64,000 nucleotides of DNA from Coniochaeta sp. PMI_546 (lineage: Eukaryota; Ascomycota; Sordariomycetes; Coniochaetales; Coniochaetaceae), in contig MU271143.1 in NCBI GenBank assembly GCA_021432605.1, forward strand, positions 1,745,277 to 1,809,276, written 5' to 3'. Each line of letters begins with the position of its first letter. Within the stretch, counting starts at the first letter, position 1. The translations under genes were made by a program, and so were the position numbers. The notes under the pieces were generated by a model. That model ran no database searches, was not told the origin of the DNA, and saw nothing but the letters and a program-made list of their open reading frames with translations. Positions 20,495-32,569 of the stretch are shown one piece after another.

Positions 20495-21629
20495 TCACTT
20501 CTTCTTCCGAGTCACTGTGGGAACATAAGGCTTAGGAGCATCCGGGGTGTTATCGATCGCCATATCATCGACATCGACACCAGCAGCCTCAGCGGCAGCT
20601 TTGGCCTTCTCGCCTCGGATACGAGCCTGCTCTTCCTCTTCTTCCAACTCACGAGCATCGTATTCCTCCTTGTTGTCGATCCATCGCTCTTGGATATCCT
20701 GGACGTCCATTATGGACGACTCATTGCGCATCGCGACCTGCCAGATGGTGTCGTTGGCACCTTCAGCGCTTCCAAACACATAACCACCAGCACGGTCTAT
20801 AACGCGCAGGATGTGCATCATGCTCTTCTTGTTCTCCACGGCGAGCACCTCGAAACGCACCAGGCCGAAGCTCTCGATCACGTTTGCGATGGCGGTGTTG
20901 AGCTTGCCAAATTTCTCACTCCTCAACGCTGGTGACTCATTTTCGAGGGCAGGGACAAGGTGTGACAGGTCGTCGACATCGGTGTAGTAGTCGAGGGTGA
21001 AGGGTAACCGGTCGTACGAGGCAATCTTGTCGATTTTGGTCAGGATGTTGATGTGCGGGAGGTCCATCTGCAGCATAGCGCGCAGAGCGAGGAGGATGTT
21101 GGCAATGTAGAGCGACGGCTGTGTTAGGCAGATACAGTCAGACAGGTGGACTGCTACTAGTCGATACCCGAGTTTCTGTAGCCGGTAGATGATGTTCCGC
21201 AGCGAGTTGTGATGCGTGTACAGCTCGACCTGGCCAGGACAATCAAACAAGATATAGTCGTCCCCTAACTCTTTCAGTCCCTCCTCTAGCCACTCGAAGT
21301 TGTTCTCTAGTTCCTCGAGCGCATACAGAATGCCACCGTTAGGCCCTAATCGGTCGTCGGACATGATTTCTTCTAGAGTGACGAGGTCTCGAATGTCTAG
21401 TGCGCAAGGGTAGTTCGTATGATCGTTGGCCGGGTCCAGGTTGACCACAGAGCTCTGCCGGCCGATGGCGCCTAGGAACTGGTGCACTGCAATCACGTTC
21501 AAGGTCAGCTTCATGACCTGTCTCGTCTCGTCTCGTTCACATGTGAACAAAAGGGAGAGACCTACTGCCATCGCAATAAGTACTCTTCCCGGACCCCGGA
21601 CTGCCGAGGACAAGCTGTCCGAACGGCAT
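20495..21629 (-). CDS. GPN2: GPN-loop GTPase 2
   Basis: Two exons, 21629-21566 and 21486-20495, give 351 residues. The 79 bp intron splits the codon for Met22 (A|TG); the junction reads STYCDGMHQFLGAIGR. The P-loop GSPGSGKS lies at 9-16, then VVNLDPANDH, the family-defining GPN loop at 69-71 in DRLGPNGGIL, ILFDCPGQVELYTHH (switch II) and LTKIDKI for base recognition. The C-terminal tail is charged and ends in KKK. GPN2 works with GPN1 and GPN3 in assembly and nuclear import of RNA polymerases II and III. The frame is also open upstream of the true start, so a naive ORF would add spurious residues. It is divergent from BUB3. Confidence 0.95.
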
Positions 21630-21963
21630 GTCGTGTTGCGCAAAACGTAGACTACAAGGTTTGGGAGATTCAAGTGCAAATCGCGATACGTAGAGGCTGA
21701 GCAAGCAGAAACGATTGAACAGGAAATGCTTTTAGATACAACTTTGCCCCGCGAAATGTTTCCCCCCACTGCCGGAAGCTTTGTAGATCTAGGCGACATC
21801 ATGGTGGGGGGCTTGGCCTTTGCAGCTTGAAAAGAATAGCGGTAAACAGCGGCAGTATTTCGCAGGTGTGTTTACCTTGATAGCTTCCTTAACCGTGGTG
21901 TAAACCAGTGTGGAGGACCATTCTTGCAACATCCCCATCAACACTCAAATTTCACAAACAAAC
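21630..21963. promoter_or_regulatory. shared divergent promoter GPN2 / BUB3
   Basis: 334 bp between two start codons on opposite strands must hold both promoters. I see no decisive binding motif. Confidence 0.5.
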
Positions 21964-23098
21964 ATGGCTCCATGTAAGTAGCTCAGATTCATTCCCTGCT
22001 TATGAGGTTATAATACCAAAGCTGACCTACTCTACAGCAACACAATTCGAGGTGGCGCAACCACCATCCGACGCCGTCTCGGCTATCTCCTTCGCTCCAG
22101 AGTCTCCAACCCGCTTCCTTGTCTCATCATGGGACAAGAACGTCTACCTCTACGAGATTGCCACGAGTGATGAAGAGCACACGGCCAACCTCGTCCAGAC
22201 ATACACACACCAGGCACCCGTACTCGATGTCTGCTTTGGCGCGAACGACAACGAAGCCTACACAGCCGGCATGGACTGGACCGTCCGCAAGCTGGACCTG
22301 GCCAACGGCGAACAGACGGTCCTAGGCAAACATGCAGCACCGGTACGATGTGTCGTCTACAGCCCGCAGCAATCCCTCGTCGTCTCCGCCTCTTGGGACT
22401 CCACCCTTCACGTCCACTCCCCCTCCTCCCCCGAATCATACCTTACTATCGCCCTCCCTGGCAAGCCGCATGCCCTGGCTGCCTCCCCAACAAAGCTAGT
22501 CGTGGCAATGACCGCCCGCCTAGTACACATCTACGACCTACCCACCCTCAGTCAAGCCCTCACCGCTCTCACCCAGACCGGGACACAGCCCGACATCAAG
22601 CCCTGGCAGCAGCGCGAGTCATCCCTCAAATTCCTGACGCGAGCCGTCTCCTGCATGCCCAACGATGCCGGCTATGCCACATCCAGCATCGAAGGCCGCG
22701 TCGCCGTCGAGTGGTTCGAGGACACCCCCGAGTCCCAGAGCAGGAAGTACGCATTCAAGTGCCATCGACAGACCGCGCCCGAGGAGGAAGGGGGCGGCGA
22801 CATAGTCTACCCCGTCAACGCGCTCGCCTTCCACCCGGTGTATGGCACATTCGCCTCCGCGGGAGGAGACGGCACCGTTGCGCTGTGGGACGCCGAGGCC
22901 AAGAGGCGCATGAGGCAGTACCAGCGGTTCCCGAACAGTATCGCTGCCGTGGATTTCTCGCGCGACGGAAAGTTCCTGGCTATCGGGGTGTGTCCTGGTT
23001 TCGAGACGGGCATGGAGGACTATAGCGGGCAGGGACAGACGAGTGTTTTCGTACGAGAGCTAGGGGAGACGGAGGCTAAGGGCAAGGGATCGAAATGA
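21964..23098 (+). CDS. BUB3: mitotic checkpoint WD40 protein Bub3
   Basis: Two exons, 21964-21973 (only 10 nt) and 22038-23098, give 356 residues starting MAPSTQFEVAQPPSDAVSAI. WD40 blades are evident: SFAPESPTRFLVSSWDKNVY, NEAYTAGMDWTVRKLDL, LVVSASWDSTLHVH and, near the C-terminus, ALAFHPVYGTFASAGGDGTV with ALWD. The basic-residue strip and the block GYATSSIEGRVAVEWFE are characteristic of Bub3/Rae1 and favour Bub3. Bub3 binds GLEBS motifs of Bub1 and BubR1/Mad3 and brings them to phosphorylated Spc7/KNL1 at kinetochores in the spindle checkpoint. Rae1 (mRNA export) is the paralogue to exclude. The tiny first exon makes automatic start calling unreliable. Confidence 0.93.
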
Positions 23099-23947
23099 TT
23101 GTAGTTTTTTATGACGAATAGAAGGTATCGGCATGACGTGTATGTGTGTGTTTACAGGCGTCTTGTGACGGGGATACCAAAATTGCCAATCGGTCTTTGT
23201 ACAGTTTGCGGGAAATGTGTATGGTTTTGTCTACCTAGTACCCCCAAAAAATACACAGTTTCACCTGATGCATGACATTCCCGAAGACTAATGAAGCCAC
23301 TGACAACTTCATAGTTGCGTGTATCGCATCCCATCGTAGCAGTGAAAGTCACTATGATTTAAGCCAGGCAGTATAGCAAATGTACCCCTATTGAAGTCGC
23401 CCGCCACGAACTCATGGTGTGACTGCGAGAAACTCATAGCCACTCTTGCCTAAGCAGTTTTTGCAAAAGAGCATGTGCATGTGTCATATGAGAGACAAGA
23501 CTTCGGATCGCGATATGATGGTTGATAATATTAAGAGATGACATCAAAGTAGCACGAAACTGATGGCATTTCTCTAGACAGAAATGGATATCTTGATTCC
23601 GATTTGGGTGGAGAAAGAGGACCAATCGCCAGTTGATATACATTTTGTTATCATCAGACTTGGACTTACTCTCTATTCTATTTTAAAAACTTTAGACTCA
23701 AGTAGGTCCAGGCAGTGGCTCGAAAGCCTGACAAGGGAGTCGCATTCGGCAGACGGCAAGGAGGTTCCAGCGCGCGGACATGGGCGGCGACATCACCACT
23801 AGATGCCTTTGTTTGCATTATTTTCATTGTGACAGGTTATATTCTCAGCAAATTCTCTTTGAGCAGCTACATATCGCGCAAAGTGGTGTGCTGCGCAGTG
23901 TTCTAACAGACCATGTGATGTGTATTGAGTTCGATGATGGGTGTCCC
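23099..23947. other. convergent intergenic region
   Basis: 849 bp between BUB3 and an opposing orphan gene. Only short frames; AT-rich; no feature recognised. Confidence 0.5.
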
Positions 23948-25316
23948 TTATGAAGACACGATGAGCTGTGTCTCCGAAACAACTGGAGTCTGCGACACTT
24001 CGTAAGTCCCCCACGCTTCTACCGAAAGTTTCATCTGTGACGGCGTCGTCTGCTCTTCATACGGCATCATAGTCGCTATGATTGTCCTATCAGTAGCAGC
24101 TGGGCCTGAAGGCAGTCGGCAACATGGAGTCGACGTTTTCACGTCGCCGGTTGTGTTTAGTAGTTCGCTTACACATGCTTGTGACGGGGAACCCTCCGGT
24201 CCGCCCTTTCTCATTCCGAGTTTTCCTAGAATCGGGCGTGTTGACCTCCCGGGGGAGGATTCAGGAGTATCATGATCATTGGGAGTCTTTTGCTGAAGGC
24301 GTTCCGTGATTTTAGGCGTGAGTGGCACGTCGGAAAAGTCGAATGTGTCGTCCCTTGTGCGGTCCGTCCTTCGGATACGCATAAACCTCCTCCTCTTCAG
24401 TCTCTCCACTGGCTCGACCATTGTCGTCTGGGTCAGTTCGAGTTGGCCTAATGCAACTGTGGGGAGCGATGACTTCCTCTTGCCACCAACATATATGAGA
24501 CCAGTTGGTATGGACTCATCCTCCGAAAACCCGTCACCAGGGGAGTAGGCAGGCTTGCGATCCGGAGTAACCGTACCAGACCTGTTCTGAAGCCGTTTGA
24601 AGCCCTTCGGCGGCGTCCGCTTGTCGGAGATCAAGAAATGGCGAGGATTATCACTTTTGTGTTGTCTCTGAGGTAGGTGTTCCACAGAACAACCTCCGTT
24701 GCTGCTGTTGGAAGAAGGGGTAGGGGTCGATGGCACCGGGACGTCTTGTTCCTCGCAATGTTGTGTAAGTGCAAAGGGGGCGACCACCGAGGGCGCTAAA
24801 ATTATACAGTCAGCGACATTCTACTCCAGCTCGCTGATTGTCCTTACGCGGAGGATGACTATCCAGAACTTCATCACAACTCGGACTGATCACCGGATTC
24901 GAGGTCTCTAACGGCAATGGTCCTTCCTCAAGTGTCACACAGACCGCAGGCTGTGGCTCCCCGAGCTCCGCAACCATTACCTCCTCCCCGAAAGCGACAA
25001 TTGGCAGCTCTGCTTGAAGACGTTTAGGAGAGCTCGTCAGAAAGTTGTTCAAAGCGCTGCTTGGTATCCATGGTACAAGCGAAATTCTTGCCGGCTTCCA
25101 GGGGTTCGTCTCGTCAGCATCCCAAGCAAAGGGCGGACCGGATGGGTTGAAGCTGGTCTTGAGTGGGAGTCTTTGCTCGCTCGTTCGAGTCGGTGGACCT
25201 TGGGATTTAGATCGGGCCTTGGCTACTTGCTGATGTATCGAAGAGTGTTTTGTGTCGGTCTCGCGGGTTCGCTGATGAGGCGCCCGCCTCTCCGACCACG
25301 ACATGGACCGATCCAT
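23948..25316 (-). CDS. hypothetical disordered protein, 438 residues
   Basis: I do not recognise this gene. Two exons, 25316-24848 and 24795-23948, join in frame across a 52 bp intron (GTAAGG to TTTTAG). The start MDRSMSWSERRAPHQRT is the first ATG of the open stretch, but an upstream exon cannot be excluded. The protein is rich in Ser, Pro, Thr and charged residues and mostly predicted disordered. Short blocks look more constrained: SSALNNFLTSSPKRLQAELP and DTFDFSDVPLTPKITERLQQ, the latter with a TP site. A basic patch (LKRRRFMRIRRTDR) could be a nuclear signal. A regulatory or cell-cycle substrate role is only a guess. Confidence 0.6.
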
Positions 25317-26885
25317 GGCTTCAACTCTAAGCCTATGGGGGTTCTGCAGATGAGAGTTGTATGTATCGCTCAACAGAAGAGCAAGAGAGCAGTGAAAGAC
25401 TTGTACCACCAGTCTTGCTGAGTTGAAGGTGCCAGAGGGGGAAAGCTTGGGATCTGTAGTGTAGCAGGTTGAACCACGGGAGCGTCCAACACGTTGATGT
25501 TTGAAGGAGTGTAAATGATTTTATTAGGTACTTTGCAGGTATTATGTTACGGCAGAGTATGAAGGAGCCGGGAAAGGGAAGGCACTCAGCACGGTGTGGC
25601 ATGGCTAAGGCAGGTGGGCGAGGCTCTCCTTCCCTCTCCTCGAGGGAACTCGTGGAGGAGCATCCCCAACGTATTCAAAGTCTCTGAAGGCGAGACCAGA
25701 CGTCATCTGATTCAATGTCATTCATTCACTTGACAAATTCAGGTGGCATGGCACAGTAAGAGGCAGCTAGAGGAAAAATTTGGGCATTGTCTTATGCAAT
25801 GGACTGTATCCGTCAAAGGAGCCTAATAATCAGGTAGCTCGACCCTCCTCCTCCAGAACTGGGCCAACCCCTAGCAGGTACGTCTACTACCGAATATCAC
25901 CATGACTAGGTAGTTCACTACCATCCTTAGTTCATTTGACAGCGTGACAACTGAGGACAAGAAGTACGAGGCGGGGCCGAATCAGCAGGCAATGTGATAA
26001 GGAGCCAGGGCGCTGGCGACTGAGGAGCGGGTTCACCAAACTTCGCCAAGAATAAGAAGGGCTCCTGAGTCTAGGTAGAATGTTAGAACGGACTTCCAGA
26101 AAACCACATTGTGGCTTATGCTGCTTAGTACTGGCTTAAGTGTCCTACGATATATCTAGTCTAACGATCTCTGAGTCATGGCCCAAAAGCTGGTTCGTCC
26201 GTCTGACGTGTCCTTGAGAATAAGGTGAGTCGACTATTGCTTTGAAATTACCAATGTCCACACAGCGTCGCTCTACACACAGCTATTATCGAAATATACA
26301 CTCACGTTACATCAAGCTTTATAAGACCCAAACCTAGATTCCCTGGGCGCTTTCAGAGTAATAACAAACAAGGTTAGGACACGCCTATACGCTGAATAGT
26401 CAAGATGGTCAACTATAAGGCTCGGTCGGGGGCAAAGGAGAAGATGGAGATGAGGGACATGAACGGCGCTAAGTTACTGAGAGAATCCAGTGGGAGTGGA
26501 ACGAGGCAGAGGAGAAGTAGGACTAGCAGCATCGAGCCGAACGCGCTCGGTTATGTCGCTAGAAAACTTCGGAGTCCTATCAATAAGTTACCGGGGGCCC
26601 TTTAGTTGAGAAAGTATCTTATTATATCACAAGGTAGTTGTAACAAGAGCAAACTTTCAGATGTATGGCACGAAGAGTCGAGTGAAAGAAGTATGATGTT
26701 TTGACTTGAGCGTTTCAGCTGTAAAGCTATGTAAGGTGGGGAGTGATATGTGGCGACACTGGCCACGACTCTTGTACAGACGTCCTTCCCGTTTCCCAGA
26801 TCACTTGACGTGACAACCCAAACCTCGCAAAACATTAATAGTCCTTCGGTCTCCATCTCCAGCGCGAAGTGTGCCGGCGGATCCA
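25317..26885. other. intergenic region, 1.6 kb
   Basis: Upstream of the orphan gene and downstream of the aldo-keto reductase. One plus-strand frame at 26405-26605 (66 codons, ATG in CAAGATGG, basic, MVNYKARSGAKEKMEMRD) could be a small gene but has no domain; I rate it low. The rest shows nothing. Confidence 0.45.
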
Positions 26886-28199
26886 CTACTCTCCGCCCTT
26901 CGACGGCGTGATAGGCTTCGGCAGGGGAACATAGTCGAACGTTCCAGCCATAGATAAGAGCCAGACATCGCAAGGATGCTTATTCATGTTGGAGCCGTAG
27001 GCGAAATTGTTCGGGAAGCCGACATCGAACGGGACGGCACTTTCGATCTCCTCGATATCCTCAGCCGATAGCGACAGCGTCAAAGCCTCGATGTTCTGCT
27101 TGAGGTGGTCGACAGTGCGACCTCCGACAATCGGGAAGACATAGGGCGTCTTGTGCATGACGTACGCGAGCGCCACACTCGTAATGATGGTGTTCTTGCG
27201 CTTGGCGACGGCCTCCAGGGCCTTGCTGACCTTGATGTGCTTCTCGCTCGGCTGCACGGCACGGCCGACCTGGGCCTTGCGCTGTTCCTCCGTCTTGAAC
27301 ATGCCGCCGCCCAGGGAACCCCACGGGGCGAGGGCCATGCCTTCGTCGCGAGACATGGGAATGATATCGCGCTCAAAGTCGCGGCCAGCGGCTGACCACT
27401 GACCCTGGTAGACAGAGAATTGCCGAAGTCCGTGGTCCCGAGCGTACTGGTTGGCTTTGCTGACGACCCATGCGGGGGAGTCGCTGATGCCGAGATAGAT
27501 GACCTTGCCGGACAGGACGAGGGCGTTCAGGGACTGCATCAGCTCCGGAATAGAGGTGGCAGCATCCCACCAGTGCACGTAGAGCTATTACACGACGGTC
27601 AATTTTCATCTCAGCTGGGTTTCTGTCAAAAGTAGATGCTCACGAGGTCAATGTAGTCAGTCTGAAGCTTCTTCAAGCTGGCCTCAACAGAGACATGAAG
27701 ACTCTTGGAGCCTGTACCGGAGAAGTTCGCCATGATGTTTCTGGCTTTTGGACCGGCCTGGAAGTTGGTGGTGTACTTGGTCGCAATGACCATCTCGTCA
27801 CGGTTGCCGCGCTTCTTCATCCACTCTCCGAGCCACTGCTCGCTCTCTTCAAACTGGTAGTTGTTCGCAGTGTCGATGAAGTTGCCTGCATATCCAATTA
27901 GCCGACTCATCGAGGTATCGCAGATATGACGGAGTGTAAATCCCCACCTCCATTCTCATAGAAGAAATCCAAGATAGCCTCAGTCGTCTTCTGATCACAG
28001 GCGCCCATATAGTCCTTCCTTTGGTAGGGTTAGAGATGATCGAAAGCAGCTTCATCCTTCCAGAAACTCACCAGGCATTGCCGAAGTTCATGGCACCGAG
28101 GCATAGCGGGCTCACTCTAACCGAAGCATTTGGTGAAAGTAGTCGATACCGACCCAGAGGGCTCTTCGGTGGAGGTGCTTGGGGAAGGGCCGACGACAT
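26886..28199 (-). CDS. aldo-keto reductase, aryl-alcohol dehydrogenase / norsolorinic acid reductase-like
   Basis: Four exons, 28199-28072, 28018-27948, 27885-27644 and 27584-26886, give 379 residues. The AKR tetrad is complete: D71 and Y76 in FIDTANNY, K103 in IATKY and H151 in LYVHWWD. Other family blocks are [34 protein letters not shown] and a C-terminal [18 protein letters not shown] that binds NADPH. Sequence style and length fit the fungal AAD family, which reduces aromatic aldehydes and ketones using NADPH. Aflatoxin-pathway NorA-like proteins belong to the same family, but no polyketide synthase or other cluster gene is next to it, so a general detoxification role is likelier. Confidence 0.93.
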
Positions 28200-29869
28200 T
28201 ATGGCAGCTGTTATACGTGTCAAGTCTCGTTGTCGTGTACTTTAATTTGGTAGGTCAATGGAAGATAAAAATTGAGGTATTGAGGCAATGAGTATGAGTA
28301 CAAGACGGGTGAACCGAAGCGTGGAAGGCAAATGAAGTGTGCTCCGGTATTTATTCCTTCGACCGTACCTGCCTCGAAAGATCTACCGAGCATATGATGC
28401 AGTCCATCGTAGTAGGGCGGATTTTATGACGGAGTTAGGTCTGCACACCTCAGTCCATCCGCCGGCATCGATACCCCGGCCAAACTTCATGAGGTGATGC
28501 ATACAATGGTAAGAACGCCCCCTCTTTTGGGTCCTCTTTGCTGCGGCTGCTTACTACTGGGCAGAGGCAGGCAAGGTGTTGATGATGTCGATGATTGTCG
28601 GTGATAAGGTGATTGAGCCGCCTAGAAGGCCTCGCACTACAAGGTGACGCATGCGTAATATGTACAGTCGCATAATGAGCACGAGTACGACTGGAACTAG
28701 CCATTCGTACCACAAGCGTCACGTTCCTTTCTCTAATTACCTTACCTTACCTACCACTGATAGACCTGGGTCACTAGCAGTTTGCACTTGTCGTATGAAC
28801 AGCTTGCATACCAGAGATATTATCGGTAGTGTGGCTGAACTACCTACCACAGGAAGACTGGGGTAACAGGGTATGTACTATGTAGCACTAATGGTGGATC
28901 AGATGCACGGGGATTTGGCTTTAGGTATTGGTTGGTCTTGGGAGGGGGTCCCCAGGTCGACATACCGGCAGTAAGATCTTTGTCCGTACCAAGCGGCCGA
29001 AGGTGCCGCTTCGGTCGATAGAAGGTTAGTCCACAACCAACTTGGCCTGGATGCGGTGGTCAGTTTAAGGTGTGTTGTCACACACCCGATACCTCATAAC
29101 TCCACGATAAGGTAAGGTGCTGACCCGGAGACTTCCCGAAGGATTCCTTCCTTGTATACCCGCCCTGCATGGTATGCACGTCAATCGAGTTTGAACACCT
29201 TAAGACCGATGCACACCATGGGCCCTTGAGGATGCTTGGAAATGCTGAAGAATTAGGCCTTCGACGTACATGAGCCATGTCCCGATGGGCCGCCTCGTGC
29301 CTTTCTGCTTGGCACACACGTCAGCGTTGTCCTTTGCGTCCATGGTGTGAATAAAAGCATTTCTGCTAGCCACGCAGCAGACAGTGAAAGGTTCACACCG
29401 GAAACGCTCCACATTTCGCTGCTACGTATAGACCCGGTGCTGCCGGAGGGTACGAGTCGCTCGTCGACATCCGGGACATCCATGATGCAGAGCGGCGCAT
29501 CTTTTGGCAGCTGTGTTTCTTTTCCTTCCGTTTGCACGTCGCAGTTGTCGCTGAGCTCCGTGGCTCTTGCAGCGGCTTCCGTCACGCCGACTGTGGGTTC
29601 AGTAGCGGCGCCTTGGGCAAACTTCTTTTTCGCAGAGCTCGACGACAACTACCACAGGCCGTATAGCATCTGTGTGGTCTAGGCAGATGCCATGGGGCCG
29701 GACACAGACAACAGCTAGCTATGTACCTTATCCAACGAAACCACCAAATGCCAATATGTAGCAGGGCTTTCAAGACTGGAGGGAGTAGAAGCTTCCAAAG
29801 GATCCATTTTCGGACGCGGGCAGGCTGTCTCAAACAATACTGAGACACGTCTATATATGTAGTATACAC
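28200..29869. other. intergenic region, 1.7 kb
   Basis: Lies between the aldo-keto reductase start and the MDV1 stop. Opposed frames at 29253-29648 (-) and 29347-29682 (+) are open but neither has a domain; the minus frame lacks an ATG at its 5' end and begins right after a TAG stop. No RNA gene or repeat family is supported. Confidence 0.45.
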
Positions 29870-32060
29870 CTAGCATGTCCAGACGCCGACGATGCCATCA
29901 CGGCGACCCTCGATCATGTAACCGTCTCTTATTCGTACACGTTCCACAATCGCAGGTGTCTTGCCCTCCTCTGCCCCTGCAATGCCGGCACCACAGTCCC
30001 ACTGCCTCCCCTCTACCTTATCGTACACTTTGACGACATCCTCGCCAGCGGCGCAGACTATCCTTCGTGCGTCGAACATCATGCTCGTGATCGGGTTATC
30101 GTAAGCGTAGGCATCATAGATTGACCCTGTCCGGAGATCCCATATCTGCAGCTTGGTTAGCTTGGATTCATGCGGATTTAGAGAGATTATGTCACGCGCT
30201 TACCCTTATGCTCCTGTCGAGACTCCCTGTAACGAGATGGACATCATCGAATTGTAAACATGTCACCGGTCCGGTATGTCCAACAAGACTCCGGTGGACG
30301 TGGCCGCTTCTCAGATCCCACAATCTGACCATGCCATCCGCAGTGCCGCACGCAAGTGCAGAATCGAACACCTGCAGCGCTCCGACAAAGTCTGCACTCT
30401 GATCAGCAGCCCTGCTGGTCTGTCTCCAGGCGCCCTCCCCGGTTGATACTGACGCCGACGCCTGCGCGGCTGCCCACATCACATCCAGAGTTTGCACACA
30501 TCTGCCCTTTTCGAGGTCCCAGTGGCGGATCGTCTTGTCGGCGGACCCGGATACGAGAACATCACCTCTGAAGTGCAGAGCTGTTATCTCGTCGACATGA
30601 GCTTGGAGACTGAACAGTGCACAGTCGGACATGCTCCCCGCAGGCGGATCTACCGGTTGATCATCCGGGTTCTCGAAAGCCATCCCGTCGTCTTCCTCCT
30701 CGTCTTTACCAAAGTGGCTGCCATGCGGATCATAGTGTGCCTTGCTAAGGTCCCACAGCCGAATCGTCGCGTCCATGCCGCCAGTCGCTAGGATATTATC
30801 TTCCACCTGGAGTGTTCGCACCGATGCCGTGTGGCCCTCAAGGACACCAATGCTGCGGCCGGCATTAAGGTCCCAGACACGCACAGAATCGTCCATCGCT
30901 GCAGTAACCATCATGCCGAAAGGAGCATCAAAATCGAGCGCCGTAATGCTGTCTTGGTGTGCCCGTATCTCGCGAATCATGGTGCCGGGTTCGAAATGCT
31001 CGTGGAGGATAGGCATTGACTTCCGCCGAATGTTGCGAGGTTTTTTTGACTTGGACGGTGTGCTGTTGGTGGACGTGGGAAGTTTCTCATAGATGGACTG
31101 AGACATGAAGCCGGCATCCTCGTCTTTGTCCAGTGCTTGGTCCTCTTCACTCTTCGTTGGTGTTTGGAGCGCTATCGATTCTGCTTCAGCAGCTAGTTCC
31201 TGTGCCTCCTCCAGTCTTCCTTCGACGTCCATGACTGCGAGGAAATGTTAGCATAATTCCCCAAAGCGTACTTAAAGACACCTGCAGCTTACTGTCATGT
31301 TCCAGCAAGGCTTCCTCTTGCTCTAGGCCTGCCAATCTCTCCAGGATGATCTTGCGCATGCCGGCCAGATTCGCGATCTTGTTGTCAATCTCATGTATCT
31401 CACTGCTTGCCATGTTCTTCCGTATTTCAAGCATCTCGAGCTCGTGCATCATCGAAGATTTCTCCTTTTTCAGCTTGTGCACAGCATGCGGACTGTCCGG
31501 TGATGTTTGGGCGTTATCCTCCAACATCTTCCGACCTCTCGACACGCGGCGCCTGTGTTTCTTCCCTTCTTCGGTGAGCTCCGGAAAGGAAGCCTTGAAT
31601 CCTTGGAATAGAGAGTACGAGTTTTCGTCCTCGGGAATATTCTGCAGCAGCTCTTCGGGCACGTAGGATAATGCCCTGGACTGGATCTCTCTCGCTGATA
31701 GCTTGGACCGGACCAGATCAGTGGGCGTGGTGCGCGCCATGGAGAACATGCTCCGCTGAAGGGTTGGCTTTCGCAGTTGCCGAGTAACTTCGCTCATCGC
31801 GCTCGCGTAATGGGGATGGTTGGTCGGATCGGACAGCGGACCTATGAGGTGACTTGCGGTAGTTGTTACCTTGCGACTGAAGGCTTCGAGTCCCCGGGGC
31901 TTCAGGTACGCGTCAGTAAGTTTGGTTTCATCTGCCACTGTTGTCCACAGCACTCCCATGCTCGAAATCCAGACAATGAGGAACATACCGACATGATCGA
32001 CGACTCGTCGTCGGGCCCCAGGTCATCATGGAAGGCATTGTGGTCGTCGGCGCCGGCCAT
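29870..32060 (-). CDS. MDV1: mitochondrial division WD40 adaptor (Mdv1/Caf4 type)
   Basis: Four exons, 32060-31989, 31899-31293, 31234-30204 and 30145-29870, give 661 residues. The first junction (GTATGT donor, CTGAAG acceptor with an ACTGAC branch site) is the only one that keeps frame with the [15 protein letters not shown] start, and is less certain than the others. The N-terminal half has [20 protein letters not shown] and a coiled coil with [20 protein letters not shown] then [17 protein letters not shown]. The C-terminal half holds about seven WD40 repeats (for example [18 protein letters not shown] and [18 protein letters not shown]). Mdv1 links Fis1 on the mitochondrial outer membrane to the dynamin Dnm1 for fission; Sordariomycetes usually have one such gene. 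Confidence 0.92.
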
Positions 32061-32569
32061 GCCTTGCCGCCACGTGGTCAAATACCACTATATGGTTTCA
32101 GGTAGTGTCTTGAGGTATTGAAGTAAGAATAAGCTCTCTTGTTGTCTTCTGGTACGTTTATTGGGTCGTGACGGCATACAAATTCGATGTTTCCGGCTAC
32201 GGCTGGCACGAGATGTGGCGCAAATCAAGGAAAGCCACGCAACGCTTGTTGATGAGGCTGAAGCTGTTGGAGCTATGAGCCAGGGAAGAACCACTTGGCT
32301 CTGCGTGTGATTCGTTTGATGAATGTGGAGAAGCTATCCGACCCTTGCAGCTCGTGCCTGTCGGCCCTGATCCTTTCGCTGAAGCGTAACCCCACATCGG
32401 TACGCATCTCCTCTGTCGGAGCTTCGTAGCAGCTCAGGAATCTGACACCCGCTGACGAGCCTCTGGACATAATTAGATTCGCGCATTGCTATTTAAGACC
32501 AATTCCTTTATCTGTCTTTGGGGTCGTATCTCGCTTCTTATTCGAGGTAGTCCACGACCACTGGGAAAG
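32061..32569. promoter_or_regulatory. shared divergent promoter MDV1 / ARO7
   Basis: 509 bp between opposed start codons. I found no decisive Gcn4/CPC1-type TGACTC element or other clear motif. Confidence 0.45.

Noticed and set aside
21487-21802. Upstream extension of the GPN2 open frame
   Set aside because: The P-loop exon lies in another frame and joins by a clear GTAGGT/TTGCAG intron, so this extension is intron and leader.
26886-28199. Secondary-metabolite cluster around the NorA-like aldo-keto reductase
   Set aside because: No polyketide synthase, NRPS, P450 or pathway regulator lies nearby; neighbours are housekeeping genes.
29253-29682. Two opposed open frames near the MDV1 3' end
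   Set aside because: The minus frame starts at TTG directly after a stop and the plus frame has no domain; neither has splice support.
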